From the NCBI RefSeq assembly GCF_023091745.1, contig NC_068925.1:1-64000 (forward strand): a DNA stretch of 64,000 nucleotides, given 5' to 3'. Under the pieces are notes generated by a model. The model searched no databases, was not told the origin of the DNA, and saw nothing but the letters and a program-made list of their open reading frames with translations. This stretch comes from Budorcas taxicolor (lineage: Eukaryota; Chordata; Mammalia; Artiodactyla; Bovidae). Position 1 is the first letter of the stretch. The number at the start of each line of letters is the position of its first letter. Positions 24,701 to 38,700 of the stretch are shown here, piece by piece. The translations under genes and the position numbers were made by a program.

Positions 24701-27700
24701 CTTTCCCTCGAGGCTGTCCCTCGAGGCTTTCCCACGAGGCTTTCCCACAGGGCTGTGCCACGTGCCACCTTGGTGTGAGTCGATCCTCGGCGTGAAAGAC
24801 GAGCCGGTGAAGGGAAAAGAGGTTCCTCTGGAATGGACTGAGACATCTGGGGGACTCTTGGAATGGTGGCACGACCCTGGAGTTCCTCTCACCGTTCCTG
24901 TTGAGAGGGCCTCCTCTTGAGATGCGACGGGAACGCCGGGAACTCTTTCCCGACGATGCAGGGAAAGGTCCCTCATCTCGAGCTATGAGGCGGAAACGTG
25001 GCTCCTCTGGATGTGGTCGGGACCCTCGTGATTCCTCTCGAGTGGAGACGGCTAGGTCGGGGAACTTCTTGATTTGCACCAAGGGTGTGAAGGACCCTTT
25101 CGAAGTTCCAGAGGGGAGGTGTGATCAGCCTCGAGACGCCTCAGCGGAAATGGGCCTCATCTCGCCTGGAGGGGAGAACCTCCTGGATTTGATCAAGTTG
25201 CGGCTGGTCTTCTCGTGTTACGACGGGGACCTCAGGGACCCGCTCTGGTGGCCTCAGGAAAGGCCAGTCCCCATGCGAGTTGCTAGGGGACCTCTCGGGA
25301 TTCCTCTCCCGTCCATGCCGGGGCATCAGTCCTTGTGTGGAGTCGGGGCCGGAACTTGAGGATTCCTCTCCAGCGTTGCCATGGATCTTGGGGTGCTTCT
25401 GAGTCTCCCCAGGGGAGTCAGGCCTCGTCTCGAGTGGGGACATGCACGTGCGCTTTCCTCCCGAGCTGCAGCAGTAGTGTCACGCTTCCTGTCACGTGGA
25501 TCAAGGCATCTGTGGCTTTCCCTCGAGGCTGTCACTCGAGGCTTTCCCACGAGGCTTTCCCACAGGGCTGTGCCACGTGCCACCTTGGTGTGAGTCGATC
25601 CTCGGCGTGAAAGACGAGCCGGTGAAGGGAAAAGAGGTTCCTCTGGAATGGACTGAGACATCTGGGGGACTCTTGGAATGGTGGCACGACCCTGGAGTTC
25701 CTCTCGCCGTTCCTGTTGAGAGGGCCTCCTCTTGAGATGCGACGGGAACGCCGGGAACTCTTTCCCGAAGAAGCAGGGAAAGGATTTCTCATCTCGAGCT
25801 ACGAGGCGGAAACGGGGCTCCTCTGGATGTGGGCGGGACCCTCGTGATTTCTCTCGAGTGGAGACGGGTATGTCGGGGAACTTCTTGATTTGCACCAAGG
25901 GTGTGAAGGACCCTTTCGAAGTTCCAGAGGGGAGGTGTGATCAGCCTCGAGACGCCTCAGCGGAAATGGGCCTCATCTCGACTGGAGGGGAGAACCTCCT
26001 GGATTTTCTCGAGTTGCGGCAGGACTTCTCGAGTTACGACGGGGACCTCAGGGACCCGCTCTGGTGGCCTCAGGAAAGGACAGTCCCCATGCGAGTTGCT
26101 AGGGGACCACTCGGGATTCCTCTCCCGTCCATGCCGGGGCATCAGTCCTTGTGTGGAGTCGGGGCCGGAACCTGAGGATTCCTCTCCAGCGTTGCCATGG
26201 ATCTTGGGGTGCTTCTGAGTCTCCCCAGGGGAGTCAGGCCTCGTCTCGAGTGGGGGCATGCACGTGCGCTTTCCTCCCGAGCTGCAGCAGTAGTGTCACG
26301 CTTCCTGTCACGTGGATCAAGGGATCTGTGGCTTTCCCTCGAGGCTGTCCCTCGAGGCTTTCCCACGAGGCTTTCCCACAGGGCTGTGCCACGTGCCACC
26401 TTGGTGTGAGTCGATCCTCGGCGTGAAAGACGAGCCGGTGAAGGGAAAAGAGGTTCCTCTAGAATGGACTGAGACATCTGGGGGACTCTTGGAATGGTGG
26501 CACGACCCTGGAGTTCCTCTCGCCGTTCCTGTTGAGAGGGCCTCCTCTTGAGATGCGACGGGAACGCCGGGAACTCTTTCCCGACGAAGCAGGGAAAGGA
26601 TCCCTCATCTCGAGCTGCGAGGCGGAGACGGGGCTCCTCTGGATGTGGGCGGGACCCTCGTGATTCCTCTCGAGTGGAGACGGGTATGTCGGGGAACTTC
26701 TTGATTTGCACGAAGGGTTTGAAGGACCCTTTCGATTTTCCAGAGGTGAGGTGTGATCAGCCTGGAGACGCCTCAGCGGAAATGGGCCTCATCTCGCCTG
26801 CAGGGGAGAACCTCCTGGATTTTCTCGAGTTGTGGCAGGTCTTCTCGAGTTACGACGGGGACCTCAGGGACCCGCTCTGGTGGCCTCAGGAAAGGCCAGT
26901 CCCCATGCGAGTTGCTAGGGGACCACTCGGGATTCCTCTCCCGTCCATGCCGGGTCCTCAGTCCTTGTGTGGAGTCGGGGCGGGAACCTGAGGATTCCTC
27001 TCCAGTGTTGCCATGGATCTTGGGGTGCTTCTGAGTCTCCCCAGGGGAGTCAGGCCTCGTCTCGAGTGGGGGCATGCACGTGCGCTTTCCTCCCGAGCTG
27101 CAGCAGTAGTGTCACGCTTCCTGTCACGTGGATCAAGGGATCTGTGGCTTTCCCTCGAGGCTGTCCCTCGAGGCTTTCCCACGAGGCTTTCCCACAGGGC
27201 TGTGCCACGTGCCACCTTGGTGTGAGTCGATCCTCGGCGTGAAAGACGAGCCGGTGAAGGGAAAAGAGGTTCCTCTAGAATGGACTGAGACATCTGGGGG
27301 ACTCTTGGAATGGTGGCACGACCCTGGAGTTCCTCTCGCCGTTCCTGTTGAGAGGGCCTCCTCTTGAGATGCGACGGGAACGCCGGGAACTCTTTCCCGA
27401 CGAAGCAGGGAAAGGATCCCTCATCTCGAGCTACGAGGCGGAAACGGGACTCCTCTGGATGTGGGCGGGACCCTCGTGATTCCTCTCGAGTGGAGACGGG
27501 TATGTCGGGGAACTTCTTGATTTGCACGAAGGGTTTGAAGGACCCTTTCAATTTTCCAGAGGTGAGGTGTGATCAGCCTGGAGACGCCTCAGCGGAAATG
27601 GGCCTCATCTCGCCTGGAGGGGAGAACCTCCTGGATTTTCTCGAGTTGCGGCAGGTCTTCTCGAGTTACGACTGGGACCTCAGGGACCCGCTCTGGTGAC

Positions 27701-30700
27701 CTCAGGAAAGGCCAGTCCCCATGCGAGTTGCTAGGGGACCTCTCGGGATTCCTCTCCCGTCCATGCCGGGGCCTCAGTCCTTGTGTGGAGTCGGGGCGGG
27801 AACCTGAGGATTCCTCTCCAGTGTTGCCATGGATCTTGGGGTGCTTCTGAGTCTCCCCAGGGGAGTCAGGCCTCGTCTCGAGTGGGGGCATGCACGTGCG
27901 CTTTCCTCCCGAGCTGCAGCAGTAGTGTCACGCTTCCTGTCACGTGGATCAAGGGATCTGTGGCTTTCCCTCGAGGCTGTCCCTCGAGGCTTTCCCACGA
28001 GGCTTTCCCACAGGGCTGTGCCACGTGCCACCTTGGTGTGAGTCGATCCTCGGCGTGAAAGACGAGCCGGTGAAGGGAAAAGAGGTTCCTCTGGAATGGA
28101 CTGAGACATCTGGGGGACTCTTGGAATGGTGGCACGACCCTGGAGTTCCTCTCGCCGTTCCTGTTGAGAGGGCCTCCTCTTGAGATGCGACGGCAACCCC
28201 GGGAACTCTTTCCCGACGAAGCAGGGAAAGGATCCCTCATCTCGAGCTACGAGGCGGAAACGGGGCTCCTCTCGATGTGGGCAGGACCCTCGTGATTCCT
28301 CTCGAGTGGAGACGGCTAAGTTGGGGAACTTCTTGATTTGCACCAAGGGTGTGAAGGACCCTTTCGAAGTTCCAGAGGTGAGGTGTGATCAGCCTGGAGA
28401 CGCCTCAGCGGAACTGGGCCTCTTCTCGCCTGGAGGGGAGAACCTCCTGGATTTTCTCGAGTTGTGGCAGGTCTTCTCGAGTTGCGACGGGGACCTCAGG
28501 GACCCGCTCTGGTGGCCTCAGGAAAGGCCAGTCCCCATGCGAGTTGCTAGGGGACCTCTCGGGATTCCTCTCCCGTCCATGCCGGGGCCTCAGTCCTTGT
28601 GTGGAGTCGGGGCCGGAACCTGAGGATTCCTCTCCAGTGTTGCCATGGATCTTGGGGTGCTTCTGAGTCTCCCCAGGGGAGTCAGGCCTCGTCTCGAGTG
28701 GGGGCATGCACGTGCGCTTTCCTCCCGAGCTGCAGCAGTAGTGTCACGCTTCCTGTCACGTGGATCAAGGGATCTGTGGCTTTCCCTCGAGGCTGTCCCT
28801 CGAGGCTTTCCCACGAGGCTTTCCCACAGGGCTGTGCCACGTGCCACCTTGGTGTGAGTCGATCCTCGGCGTGAAAGACGAGCCGGTGAAGGGAAAAGAG
28901 GTTCCTCTGCAATGGACTGAGACATCTGTGGGACTCTTGGAATGGTGGCACGACTCTGGAGTTCCTCTCGCCGTTCCTGTTGAGAGGGCCTCCTCTTGAG
29001 ATGCGACGGGAACGCCGGGAACACTTTCCCGACGAAGCAGGGAAAGGATCCCTCATCTCGAACTACGAGGCGGAAACGGGGCTCCTCTGGATGTGGGCGG
29101 GACCCTCGTGATTCCTCTCGAGTGGAGACGGCTAGGTCGGGGAACTTCTTGATTTGCACCAAGGGTGTGAAGGACCCTTTCGAAGTTCCACAGGTGAGGT
29201 GTGATCAGCCTCGAGACGCCTCAGCGGAAATGGGCCTCATCTCGCCTGGAGGGGAGAACCTCCTGGATTTTCTCGAGTTGCGGCAGGTCTTCTCGAGTTA
29301 CGACGGGGACCTCAGGGACCCGCTCTGGTAGCCTCAGGAAAGGCCAGTCCCCATGCGAGTTGCTAGGGGACCTCTCGGGATTCCTCTCCCGTCCATGCCG
29401 GGGCCTCAGTCCTTGTGTGGAGTCGGGGCCGGAACCTGAGGATTCCTCTCCAGTGTTGCCATGGATCTTGGGGTGCTTCTGAGTCTCCCCAGGGGAGTCA
29501 GGCCTCGTCTCGAGTGGAGGCATGCAAGTGCGCTTTCCTCCAGAGCTGCAGCAGTAGTGTCACGCTTCCTGTCACGTGGATCAAGGGATCTGTGGCTTTT
29601 CCTCGAGGCTGTCCCTCGAGGCTTTCCCACGAGGCTTACCCACAGGGCTGTGCCACGTGCCACCTTGGTGTGAGTCGATCCTCGGCGTGAAAGACGAGCC
29701 GGTGAAGGGAAAAGAGGTTCCTCTAGAATGGACTGAGACATCTGGGGGACTCTTGGAATGGTGGCACGACCCTGGAGTTCCTCTCGCCGTTCCTGTTGAG
29801 AGGGCCTCCTCTTGAGATGCGACGGGAACGCCGGGAACTCTTTCCCGACGAAGCAGGGAAAGGATCCCTGATCTCGAGCTACAAGGCGGAAACGGGGCTC
29901 CTCTGGATGTGGGCGGGACCCTCGTGATTCCTCTCGAGTGGAGACGGGTATGTCGGGGAACTTCTTGATTTGCACCAAGGGTGTGAAGGACCCTTTCGAA
30001 GTTCCAGAGGTGAGGTGTGATCAGCCTCGAGACGCCTCAGCGGAAATGGGCCTCATCTCGCCTGGAGTGGAGAACCTCCTGGATTTTCTCGAGTTGCGGC
30101 AGGTCTTCTCGAGTTACGACGGGGACCTCAGGGACCCGCTCTGGTGGCCTCAGGAAAGGCCAGTCCCCATGCGAGTTGCTAGGGGACCTCTCGGGATTCC
30201 TCTCCCGTCCATGCCGGGGCCTCAGTCCTTGTGTGGAGTCGGGGCCGGAACCTGAGGATACCTCTCCAGTGTTGCCATGGATCTTGGGGTGCTTCTGAGT
30301 CTCCCCAGGGGAGTCAGGCCTTGTCTCGAGTGGGGGCATGCACGTGCGCTTTCCTCCCGAGCTGCAGCAGTAGTGTCACGCTTCCTGTCACGTGGATCAA
30401 GGGATCTGTGGCTTTCCCTCGAAGCTGTCCCTCGAGGCTTTCCCACGAGGCTTTCCCACAGGGCTGTGCCACGTGCCACCTTGGTGTGAGTCGTTCCTCG
30501 GGGTGAAAGACGAGCCGGTGAAGGGAAAAGAGGTTCCTCTGGAATGGACTGAGACATCTGGGGGACTCTTGGAATGGTGGCACGACCCTGGAGTTCCTCT
30601 CACCATTCCTGTTGAGAGGGCCTCCTCTTGAGATGCGACGGGAACGCCGGGAACTCTTTCCCGACGAAGCAGGGAAAGGATCCCTCATCTCGAGCTACGA

Positions 30701-32703
30701 GGCGGAAACGGGGCTCCTCTGGATGTGGGCGGGACCCTCGTGATTCCTCTCGAGTGGAGACGGCTAGGTCGGGGAACTTCTTGATTTGCACCAAGGGTGT
30801 GAAGGACCCTTTCGAAGTTCCAGAGGGGAGGTGTGATCAGCCTCGAGACGCCTCAGCGGAAATGGGCCTCATCTCGCCTGGAGGGGAGAACCTCCTGGAT
30901 TTTCTCGAGTTGCGGCAGGTGTTCTCGAGTTACGACGGGGACCTCACGGACCCGCTCTGGTGGCCTCAGGAAAGGCCAGTCCCCATGCGAGTTGCTAGGG
31001 GACCTCTCGGGATTCCTCTCCCGTCCATGCCGGGGCCTCAGTCCTTGTGTGGAGTCGGGGCCGGAACCTGAGGATTCCTCTCCAGTGTTGCCATGGATCT
31101 TGGGGTGCTTCTGAGTCTCCCCAGGGGAGTCAGGCCTCGTCTCGAGTGGGGGCATGCACGTGCGCTTTCCTCCCGAGCTGCAGCAGTAGTGTCACGCTTC
31201 CTGTCACGTGGATCAAGGGATCTGTGGCTTTCCCTCGAGGCTGTCCCTCGAGGCTTTCCCACGAGGCTTTCCCACAGGGCTGTGACACGTGCCACCTTGG
31301 TGTGAGTCGATCCTCGGCGTGAAATACGAGCCTGTGAAGGGAAAAGAGGTTCCTCTGGAATGGACTGAGATATCTGGGGGACTCTTGGAATGGTGGCACG
31401 ACCCTGGAGTTCCTCTCGCCGTTCCTGTTGAGAGGGCCTCCTCTTGAGATGCGACGGGAAAGCCGGGAACTCTTTCCCGACGAAGCAGGGAAAGGATCCC
31501 TCATCTCGAGCTACGAGGTGGAAAGGGTGCTCCTCCGGATGTGGGCGGGACCCTCGTGATTCCTCTCGAGTGGAGACGGGTATGTCGGGGAACTTCTTGA
31601 TTTGCACCAAGGGTGTGAAGGACCCTTTCGAAGTTCCAGAGGGGAGGTGTGATCAGCCTCGAGACGCCTCAGCGGAAATGGGCCTCATCTCGCCTGGAGG
31701 GGAGAACCTCCTGGATTTTCTCGAGTTGCGGCAGGTCTTCTCGAGTTACGACGGGGACCTCAGGGACCCGCTCTGGTGGCCTCAGGAAAGGCCAGTCCCC
31801 ATGCGAGTTGCTAGGGGACCTCTCGGGATTCCTCTCCCGTCCATGCCGGGGCCTCAGTCCTTGTGTGGAGTCGGGGCCGGAACCTGAGGATTCCTCTCCA
31901 GTGTTGCCATGGATCTTGGGGTGCTTCTGAGTCTCCCCAGGGGAGTTAGGCCTCGTCTCGAGTGGGGGCATGCACGTGCGCTTTCCTCCCGAGCTGCAGC
32001 AGTAGTGTCACGCTTCCTGTCACGTGGATCAAGGGATCTGTGGCTTTCCCTCGAGGCTGTCCCTCGAGGCTTTCCCACGAGGCTTTCCCACAGGGCTGTG
32101 CCACGTACCACCTTGGTGTGAGTCGATCCTCGGCGTGAAAGACGAGCCGGTGAAGGGAAAAGAGGTTCCTCTGGAATGGACTGAGACATCTGGGGGACTC
32201 TTGGAATGGTGGAACGACCCTGGAGTTCCTCTCGCCGTTCCTGTTGAGAGGGCCTCCTCTTGAGATGCGACGGGAACGCCGGGAACTCTTTCCCGACGAA
32301 GCAGGGTAAGGATCCCTGATCTCGAGCTACGAGGCAGAAACGGGGCTCCTCTGGATGTGGGCGGGACCCTCGTGATTCCTCTCGAGTGGAGACGGGTATG
32401 TCAGGGAACTTCTTGATTTGCACCAAGGGTGTGAAGGACCCTTTCGAAGTTCCAGAGGTGAGGTGTGATCAGCCTCGAGACGCCTCAGCGGAAATGGGCC
32501 TCATCTCGCCTGGAGGGGAGAACCTCCTGGATTTTCTCGAGTTGCAGTAGGTCTTCTCGAGTTACGACGGGGACCACAGGGACCCGCTCTGGTGGCCTCA
32601 GGAAAGGTCAGTCCCCATGCGAGTTGCTAGGGGACCTCTCGGGATTCCTCTCCCATCCATGCCTGGGCCTCATTTCTTGTGTGGAGTCGGGGCCGGAACC
32701 TGA
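21701..32703 (+). repeat. Satellite monomers of mixed subtype, 21.7-32.7 kb
   Basis: Anchors at 22119, 22935, 23751, 24566, 25381, 26197, 27013, 27829, 28645, 29461, 30277, 31093 and 31909. Two 815-bp steps have separate causes: CTCCGTCC near 24493 and AAAGGTCCCTC near 24964, each missing one base. The stretch 21.7-22.5 kb resembles 10.3-11.1 kb at 14 monomers. Adjacent monomers in 25.3-27.9 kb share private variants. A subtype with CTCGAAGCTG, CTCGGGGTG and CTCACCNTTCC appears at 30.28 kb; the monomer at 23.75 kb shares CTCGAAGCTG and CTCGGGGTG but reads CTCACACCGTTC. From 29.5 kb this CTCGAAGCTG type becomes common. Confidence 0.92.
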
Positions 32704-35700
32704 GAATTCCTCTCCAGTGTTGCCATGGATCTTGGGGTGCTTCTGAGTCTCCCCAGGGGAGTTAGGCCTCGTCTCGAGTGGGGGCATGCACGTGCGCTTT
32801 CCTCCCGAGCTGCAGCAGTAGTGTCACGCTTCCTGTCACGTGGATCAAGGGATCTGTGGCTTTCCCTCGAGGCTGTCCCTCGAGGCTTTCCCACGAGGCT
32901 TTCCCACAGGGCTGTGCCACGTGCCACCTTGGTGTGAGTCGATCCTCGGCGTGAAAGGCGAGCCGGTGAAGGGAAAAGAGGTTCCTCTGCAATGGACTCA
33001 GACATCTGTGGGACTTTGGAATGGTGGCACGACCCTGGAGTTCCTCTCGCCGTTCCTGTTGAGAGGGCCTCCTCTTGAGATGCGACGGGAACGCCGGGAA
33101 CTCTTTCCCGACGAAGCAGGGAAAGGATCCCTCATCTCGAACTACGAGGCGGAAACGGGGCTCCTCTGGATGTGGGCGGGACCCTCGTGATTCCTCTCGA
33201 GTGGAGACGGCTAGGTCGGGGAACTTCTTGATTTGCACCAAGGGTGTGAAGGACCCTTTCGAAGTTCCAGAGGTGAGGTGTGATCAGCCTCGAGACGCCT
33301 CAGCGGAAATGGGCCTCATCTCGCCTGGAGGGGAGAACCTCCTGGATTTTCTCGAGTTGCGGCAGGTCTTCTCGAGTTACGACGGGGACCTCAGGGACAC
33401 GGTCTGGTGGCCTCAGGAAAGGCCAGTCCCCATGCGAGTTGCTAGGGGACCTCTCTGGATTCCTCTCCCGTCCATGCCGGGGCCTCAGTCCTTGTGTGGA
33501 GTCGGGGCCGGAACCTGAGGATACCTCTCCAGTGTTGCCATGGATCTTGGGGTGCTTCTGAGTCTCCCCAGGGGAGTCAGGCCTCGTCTCGAGTGGGGGC
33601 ATGCACGTGCGCTTTCCTCCATAGCTGCAGCAGTAGTGTCACGCTTCCTGTCACGTGCATCAAGGGATCTGTGGCTTTCCCTCGAGGCTGTCCCTCGAGG
33701 CTTTCCCACGAGGCTTTCCCACAGGGCTGTGCCACGTGCCACCTTGGTGTGAGTCGATCCTCGGCGTGAAAGACGAGCCGGTGAAGGGAAAAGAGGTTCC
33801 TCTGGAATGGACTGAGACATCTGGGGGACTCTTGGAATGGTGGCACGACCCTGGAGTTCCTCTCGCCGTTCCTGTTGAGAGGGCCTCCTCTTGAGATGCG
33901 ACGGCAACGCCGGGAACTCTTTCCCGACGAAGCAGGGAAAGGATCCCTCATCTCGAGCTACGAGGCGGAAACGGGGCTCCTCTGGATGTGGGCGGGACCC
34001 TCGTGATTCCTCTCGAGTGGAGACGGCTAGGTCGGGGAACTTCTTGATTTGCACCAAGGGTGTGAAGGACCCTTTCGAAGTTCCAGAGGTGTGGTGTGAT
34101 CAGCCTCGAGACGCCTCAGCGGAAATGGGCCTCATCTCGCCTGGAGTGGAGAACCTCCTGGATTTTTTCGAGTTGCGGCAGGTCTTCTCGAGTTACGACG
34201 GGGACCTCAGGGACCCGCTCTGGTGGCCTCAGGAAAGGCCAGTCCCCATGCGAGTTACTAGGGGACCTCTCGGGATTCCTCTCCCGTCCATGCCGGGGCC
34301 TCAGTCCTTGTGTGGAGTCGGGGCCGGAACCTGAGGATTCCTCTCCAGTGTTGCCATGGATCTTGGGGTGCTTCTGAGTCTCCCCAGGGGAGTCAGGCCT
34401 CGTCTCGAGTGGGGGCATGCACGTGCGCTTTCCTCCCGAGCTGCAGCAGTAGTGTCACGCTTCCTGTCACGTGGATCAAGGGATCTGTGGCTTTCCCTCG
34501 AGGCTGTCCCTCGAGGCTTTCCCACGAGGCTTCCCCTCAGGGCTGTGCCACCTGCCACCTTGGTGTGAGTCGATCCTCGGCGTGAAATACGAGCCTGTGA
34601 AGGGAAAAGAGGTTCCTCTGGAATGGACTGAGATATCTGGGGGACTCTTGGAATGGTGGCACGACCCTGGAGTTCCTCTCGCCGTTCCTGTTGAGAGGGC
34701 CTCCTCTTGAGATGCGACGGGAAAGCCGGGAACTCTTTCCCGACGAAGCAGGGAAAGGATCCCTCATCTCGAGCTACGAGGTGGAAAGGGTGCTCCTCCG
34801 GATGTGGGCGGGACCCTCGTGATTCCTCTCGAGTGGAGACGGGTATGTCGGGGAACTTCTTGATTTGCACCAAGGGTGTGAAGGACCCTTTCGAAGTTCC
34901 AGAGGTGAGGTGTGATCAGCCTCGAGACGCCTCATCGGAAATGGGCCTCATCTCGCCTGGAGGGGAGAACCTCCTGGATTTTCTCGAGTTGCGGCAGGTC
35001 TTCTCGAGTTACGACGGGGACCTCAGGGACCCGCTCTGGTGGCCTCAGGAAAGGCCAGTCCCCATGCGAGTTGCTAGGGGACCTCTCGGGATTCCTCTCC
35101 CGTCCATGCCGGGGCCTCAGTCCTTGTGTGGAGTCGGGGCCGGAACCTGAGGATTCCTCTCCAGTGTTGCCATGGATCTTGGGGTGCTTCTGAGTCTCCC
35201 CAGGGGAGTTAGGCCTCGTCTCGAGTGGGGGCATGCACGTGCGCTTTCCTCCCGAGCTGCAGCAGTAGTGTCACGTTTCCTGTCACGTGGATCAAGGGAT
35301 CTGTGGCTTTCCCTCGAGGCTGTCCCTCGAGGCTTTCCCACGAGGCTTTCCCACAGGGCTGTGCCACGTGCCACCTTGGTGTGAGTCGATCCTCGGCGTG
35401 AAAGAGGAGCCGGTGAAGGGAAAAGAGGTTCCTCTGGAATGGACTGAGACATCTGGGGGACTCTTGGAATGGTGGCACGACCCTGGAGTTCCTCTCGCCG
35501 TTCCTGTTGAGAGGGCCTCCTCTTGAGATGCGACGGGAACGCCGGGAACTCTTTCCCGACGAAGCAGGGAAAGGATCCCTGATCTCGAGCTACGAGGCAG
35601 AAACGGGGCTCCTCTGGATGTGGGCGGGACCCTCGTGATTCCTCTCGAGTGGAGACGGCTAGGTCGGGGAACTTCTTGATTTGCACCAAGGGTGTGAAGG

Positions 35701-38700
35701 ACCCTTTCGAAGTTCCAGAGGGGAGGTGTGATCAGCCTCGAGACGCCTCAGCGGAAATGGGCCTCATCTCGCCTGGAGGGGAGAACCTCCTGGATTTTCT
35801 CGAGTTGCGGCAGGTGTTCTCGAGTTACGACGGGGACCTCAGGGACCCGCTCTGGTGGCCTCAGGAAAGGCCAGTCCCCATGCGAGTTGCTAGGGGAACT
35901 CTCGGGATTCCTCTCCCGTCCATGCCGGGGCCTCAGTCCTTGTGTGGAGTCGGGGCCGGAACCTGAGGATACCTCTCCAGTGTTGCCATGGATCTTGGGG
36001 TGCTTCTGAGTCTCCCCAGGGGAGTCAGGCCTCGTCTCGAGTGGGGGCATGCACGTGCGCTTTCCTCCCGAGCTGCAGCAGTAGTGTCACGCTTCCTGTC
36101 ACGTGGATCAAGGGATCTGTGGCTTTCCCTCGAAGCTGTCCCTCGAGGCTTTCCCACGAGGCTTTCCCACAGGGCTGTGCCACGTGCCACCTTGGTGTGA
36201 GTCGATCCTCGGGGTGAAAGACGAGCCGGTGAAGGGAAAAGAGGTTCCTCTGGAATGGACTGAGACATCTGGGGGACTCTTGGAATGGTGGCACGACCCT
36301 GGAGTTCCTCTCACCGTTCCTGTTGAGAGGGCCTCCTCTTGAGATGCGACGGCAACGCCGGGAACTCTTTCCCGACGAAGCAGGGAAAGGATCCCTCATC
36401 TCGAGCTACGAGGCGGAAACGGGGCTCCTCTGGATGTGGGCGGGACCCTCGTGATTCCTCTCGAGTGGAGACGGCTAGGTCGGGGAACTTCTTGATTTGC
36501 ACCAAGGGTGTGAAGGACCCTTTCGAAGTTCCAGAGGTGAGGTGTGATTAGCCTCGAGACGCCTCAGCGGAAATGGGCCTCATCTCGCCTGGAGGGGAGA
36601 ACCTCCTGGATTTTCTCGAGTTGCAGCAGGTCTTCTCGAGTTACGACGGGGACCACAGGGACCCGCTCTGGTGGCCTCAGGAAAGGTCAGTCCCCATGCG
36701 AGATGCTAGGGGACCTCTCGGGATTCCTCTCCCATCCATGCCTGGGCCTCAGTCCTTGTGTGGAGTCGGGGCCGGAACCTGAGAATTCCTCTCCAGTGTT
36801 GCCATGGATCTTGGGGTGCTTCTGAGTCTCCCCAGGGGAGTTAGGCCTCGTCTCGAGTGGGGGCATGCACGTGCGCTTTCCTCCCGAGCTGCAGCAGTAG
36901 TGTCACGCTTCCTGTCACGTGGATCAAGGGATCTGTGGCTTTCCCTCGAGGCTGTCCCTCGAGGCTTTCCCACGAGGCTTTCCCACAGGGCTGTGCCACG
37001 TGCCACCTTGGTGTGAGTCGATCCTCGGCGTGAAAGACGAGCCGGTGAAGGGAAAAGAGGTTCCTCTGCAATGGACTGAGACATCTGTGGGACTTAGGAA
37101 TGGTGGCACGACCCTGGAGTTCCTCTCGCCGTTCCTGTTGAGAGGGCCTCCTCTTGAGATGCGACGGGAATGCCGGGAACTCTTTCCCGACGAAGCAGGG
37201 AAAGGATCCCTCATCTCGAACTACGAGGCGGAAACGGGGCTCCTCTGGATGTGGGCGGGACCCTCGTGATTCCTCTCGAGTGGAGACGGCTAGGTCGGGG
37301 AACTTCTTGATTTGCACCAAGGGTGTGAAGGACCCTTTCGAAGTTCCAGAGGTGAGGTGTGATCAGCCTCGAGACGCCTCAGCGGAAATGGGCCTCATAT
37401 CGCCTGGAGGGGAGAACCTCCTGGATTTTCTCGAGTTGCGGCAGGTCTTCTCGAGTTACGACGGGGACCTCAGGGACCCGGTCTGGTGGCCTCAGGAAAG
37501 GCCAATCCCCATGCGAGTTGCTAGGGGACCTCTCGGGATTCCTCTCCAGTCCATGCCGGGGCCTCAGTCCTTGTGTGGAGTCGGGGCCGGAACCTGAGGA
37601 TACCTCTCCAGTGTTGTCATGGATCTTGGGGTGCTTCTGAGTCTCCCCAGGGGAGTCAGGCCTCGTCTCGAGTGGGGGCATGCACGTGCGCTTTCCGCCC
37701 GAGCTGCAGCAGTAGTGTCACGCTTCCTGTCAGGTGGATCAAGGGATCTGTGGCTTTCCCTCGAGGCTGTCCCTCGAGGCTTTCCCACGAGGCTTTCCCA
37801 CAGGGCTGTGCCACGTGCCACCTTGGTGTGAGTCGATCCTCGGCGTGAAAGACGAGCCGGTGAAGGGAAAAGAGGTTCCTCTGGAATGGACTGAGACATC
37901 TGGGGGACTCTTGGAATGGTGGCACGACCCTGGAGTTCCTCTCGCCGTTCCTGTTGAGAGGGCCTCCTCTTGAGATGCGACGGGAACGCCGGGAACTCTT
38001 TCCCGACGAAGCAGGGAAAGGATCCCTCATCTCGAGCTACGAGGCGGAAACGGGGCTCCTCTGGATGTGGGCGGGACCCTCGTGATTCCTCTCGAGTGGA
38101 GACGGCTAGGTCGGGGAACTTCTTGATTTGCACCAAGGGTGTGAAGGACCCTTTCGAAGTTCCAGAGGTGTGGTGTGATCAGCCTCGAGACGCCTCAGCG
38201 GAAATGGGCCTCATCTCGCCTGGAGTGGAGAACCTCCTGGATTTTCTCGAGTTGCGGCAGGTCTTCTCGAGTCACGACGGGGACCTCAGGGACCCGCTCT
38301 GGTGGCCTCAGGAAAGGCCAGTCCCCATGCGAGTTACTAGGGGACCTCTCGGGATTCCTCTCCCGTCCATGCCGGGGCCTCAGTCCTTGTGTGGAGTCGG
38401 GGCCGGAACCTGAGGATTCCTCTCCAGTGTTGCCATGGATCTTGGGGTGCTTCTGAGTCTCCCCAGGGGAGTTAGGCCTCGTCTCGAGTGGGGGCATGCA
38501 CGTGCGCTTTCCTCCCGAGCTGCAGCAGTAGTGTCACGCTTCCTGTCACGTGGATCAAGGGATCTGTGGCTTTCCCTCGAGGCTGTCCCTCGAGGCTTTC
38601 CCACGAGGCTTTCCCACAGGGCTGTGCCACGTGCCACCTTGGTGTGAGTCGATCCTCGGCGTGAAAGACGAGACGGTGAAGGGAAAAGAGGTTCCTCTGC

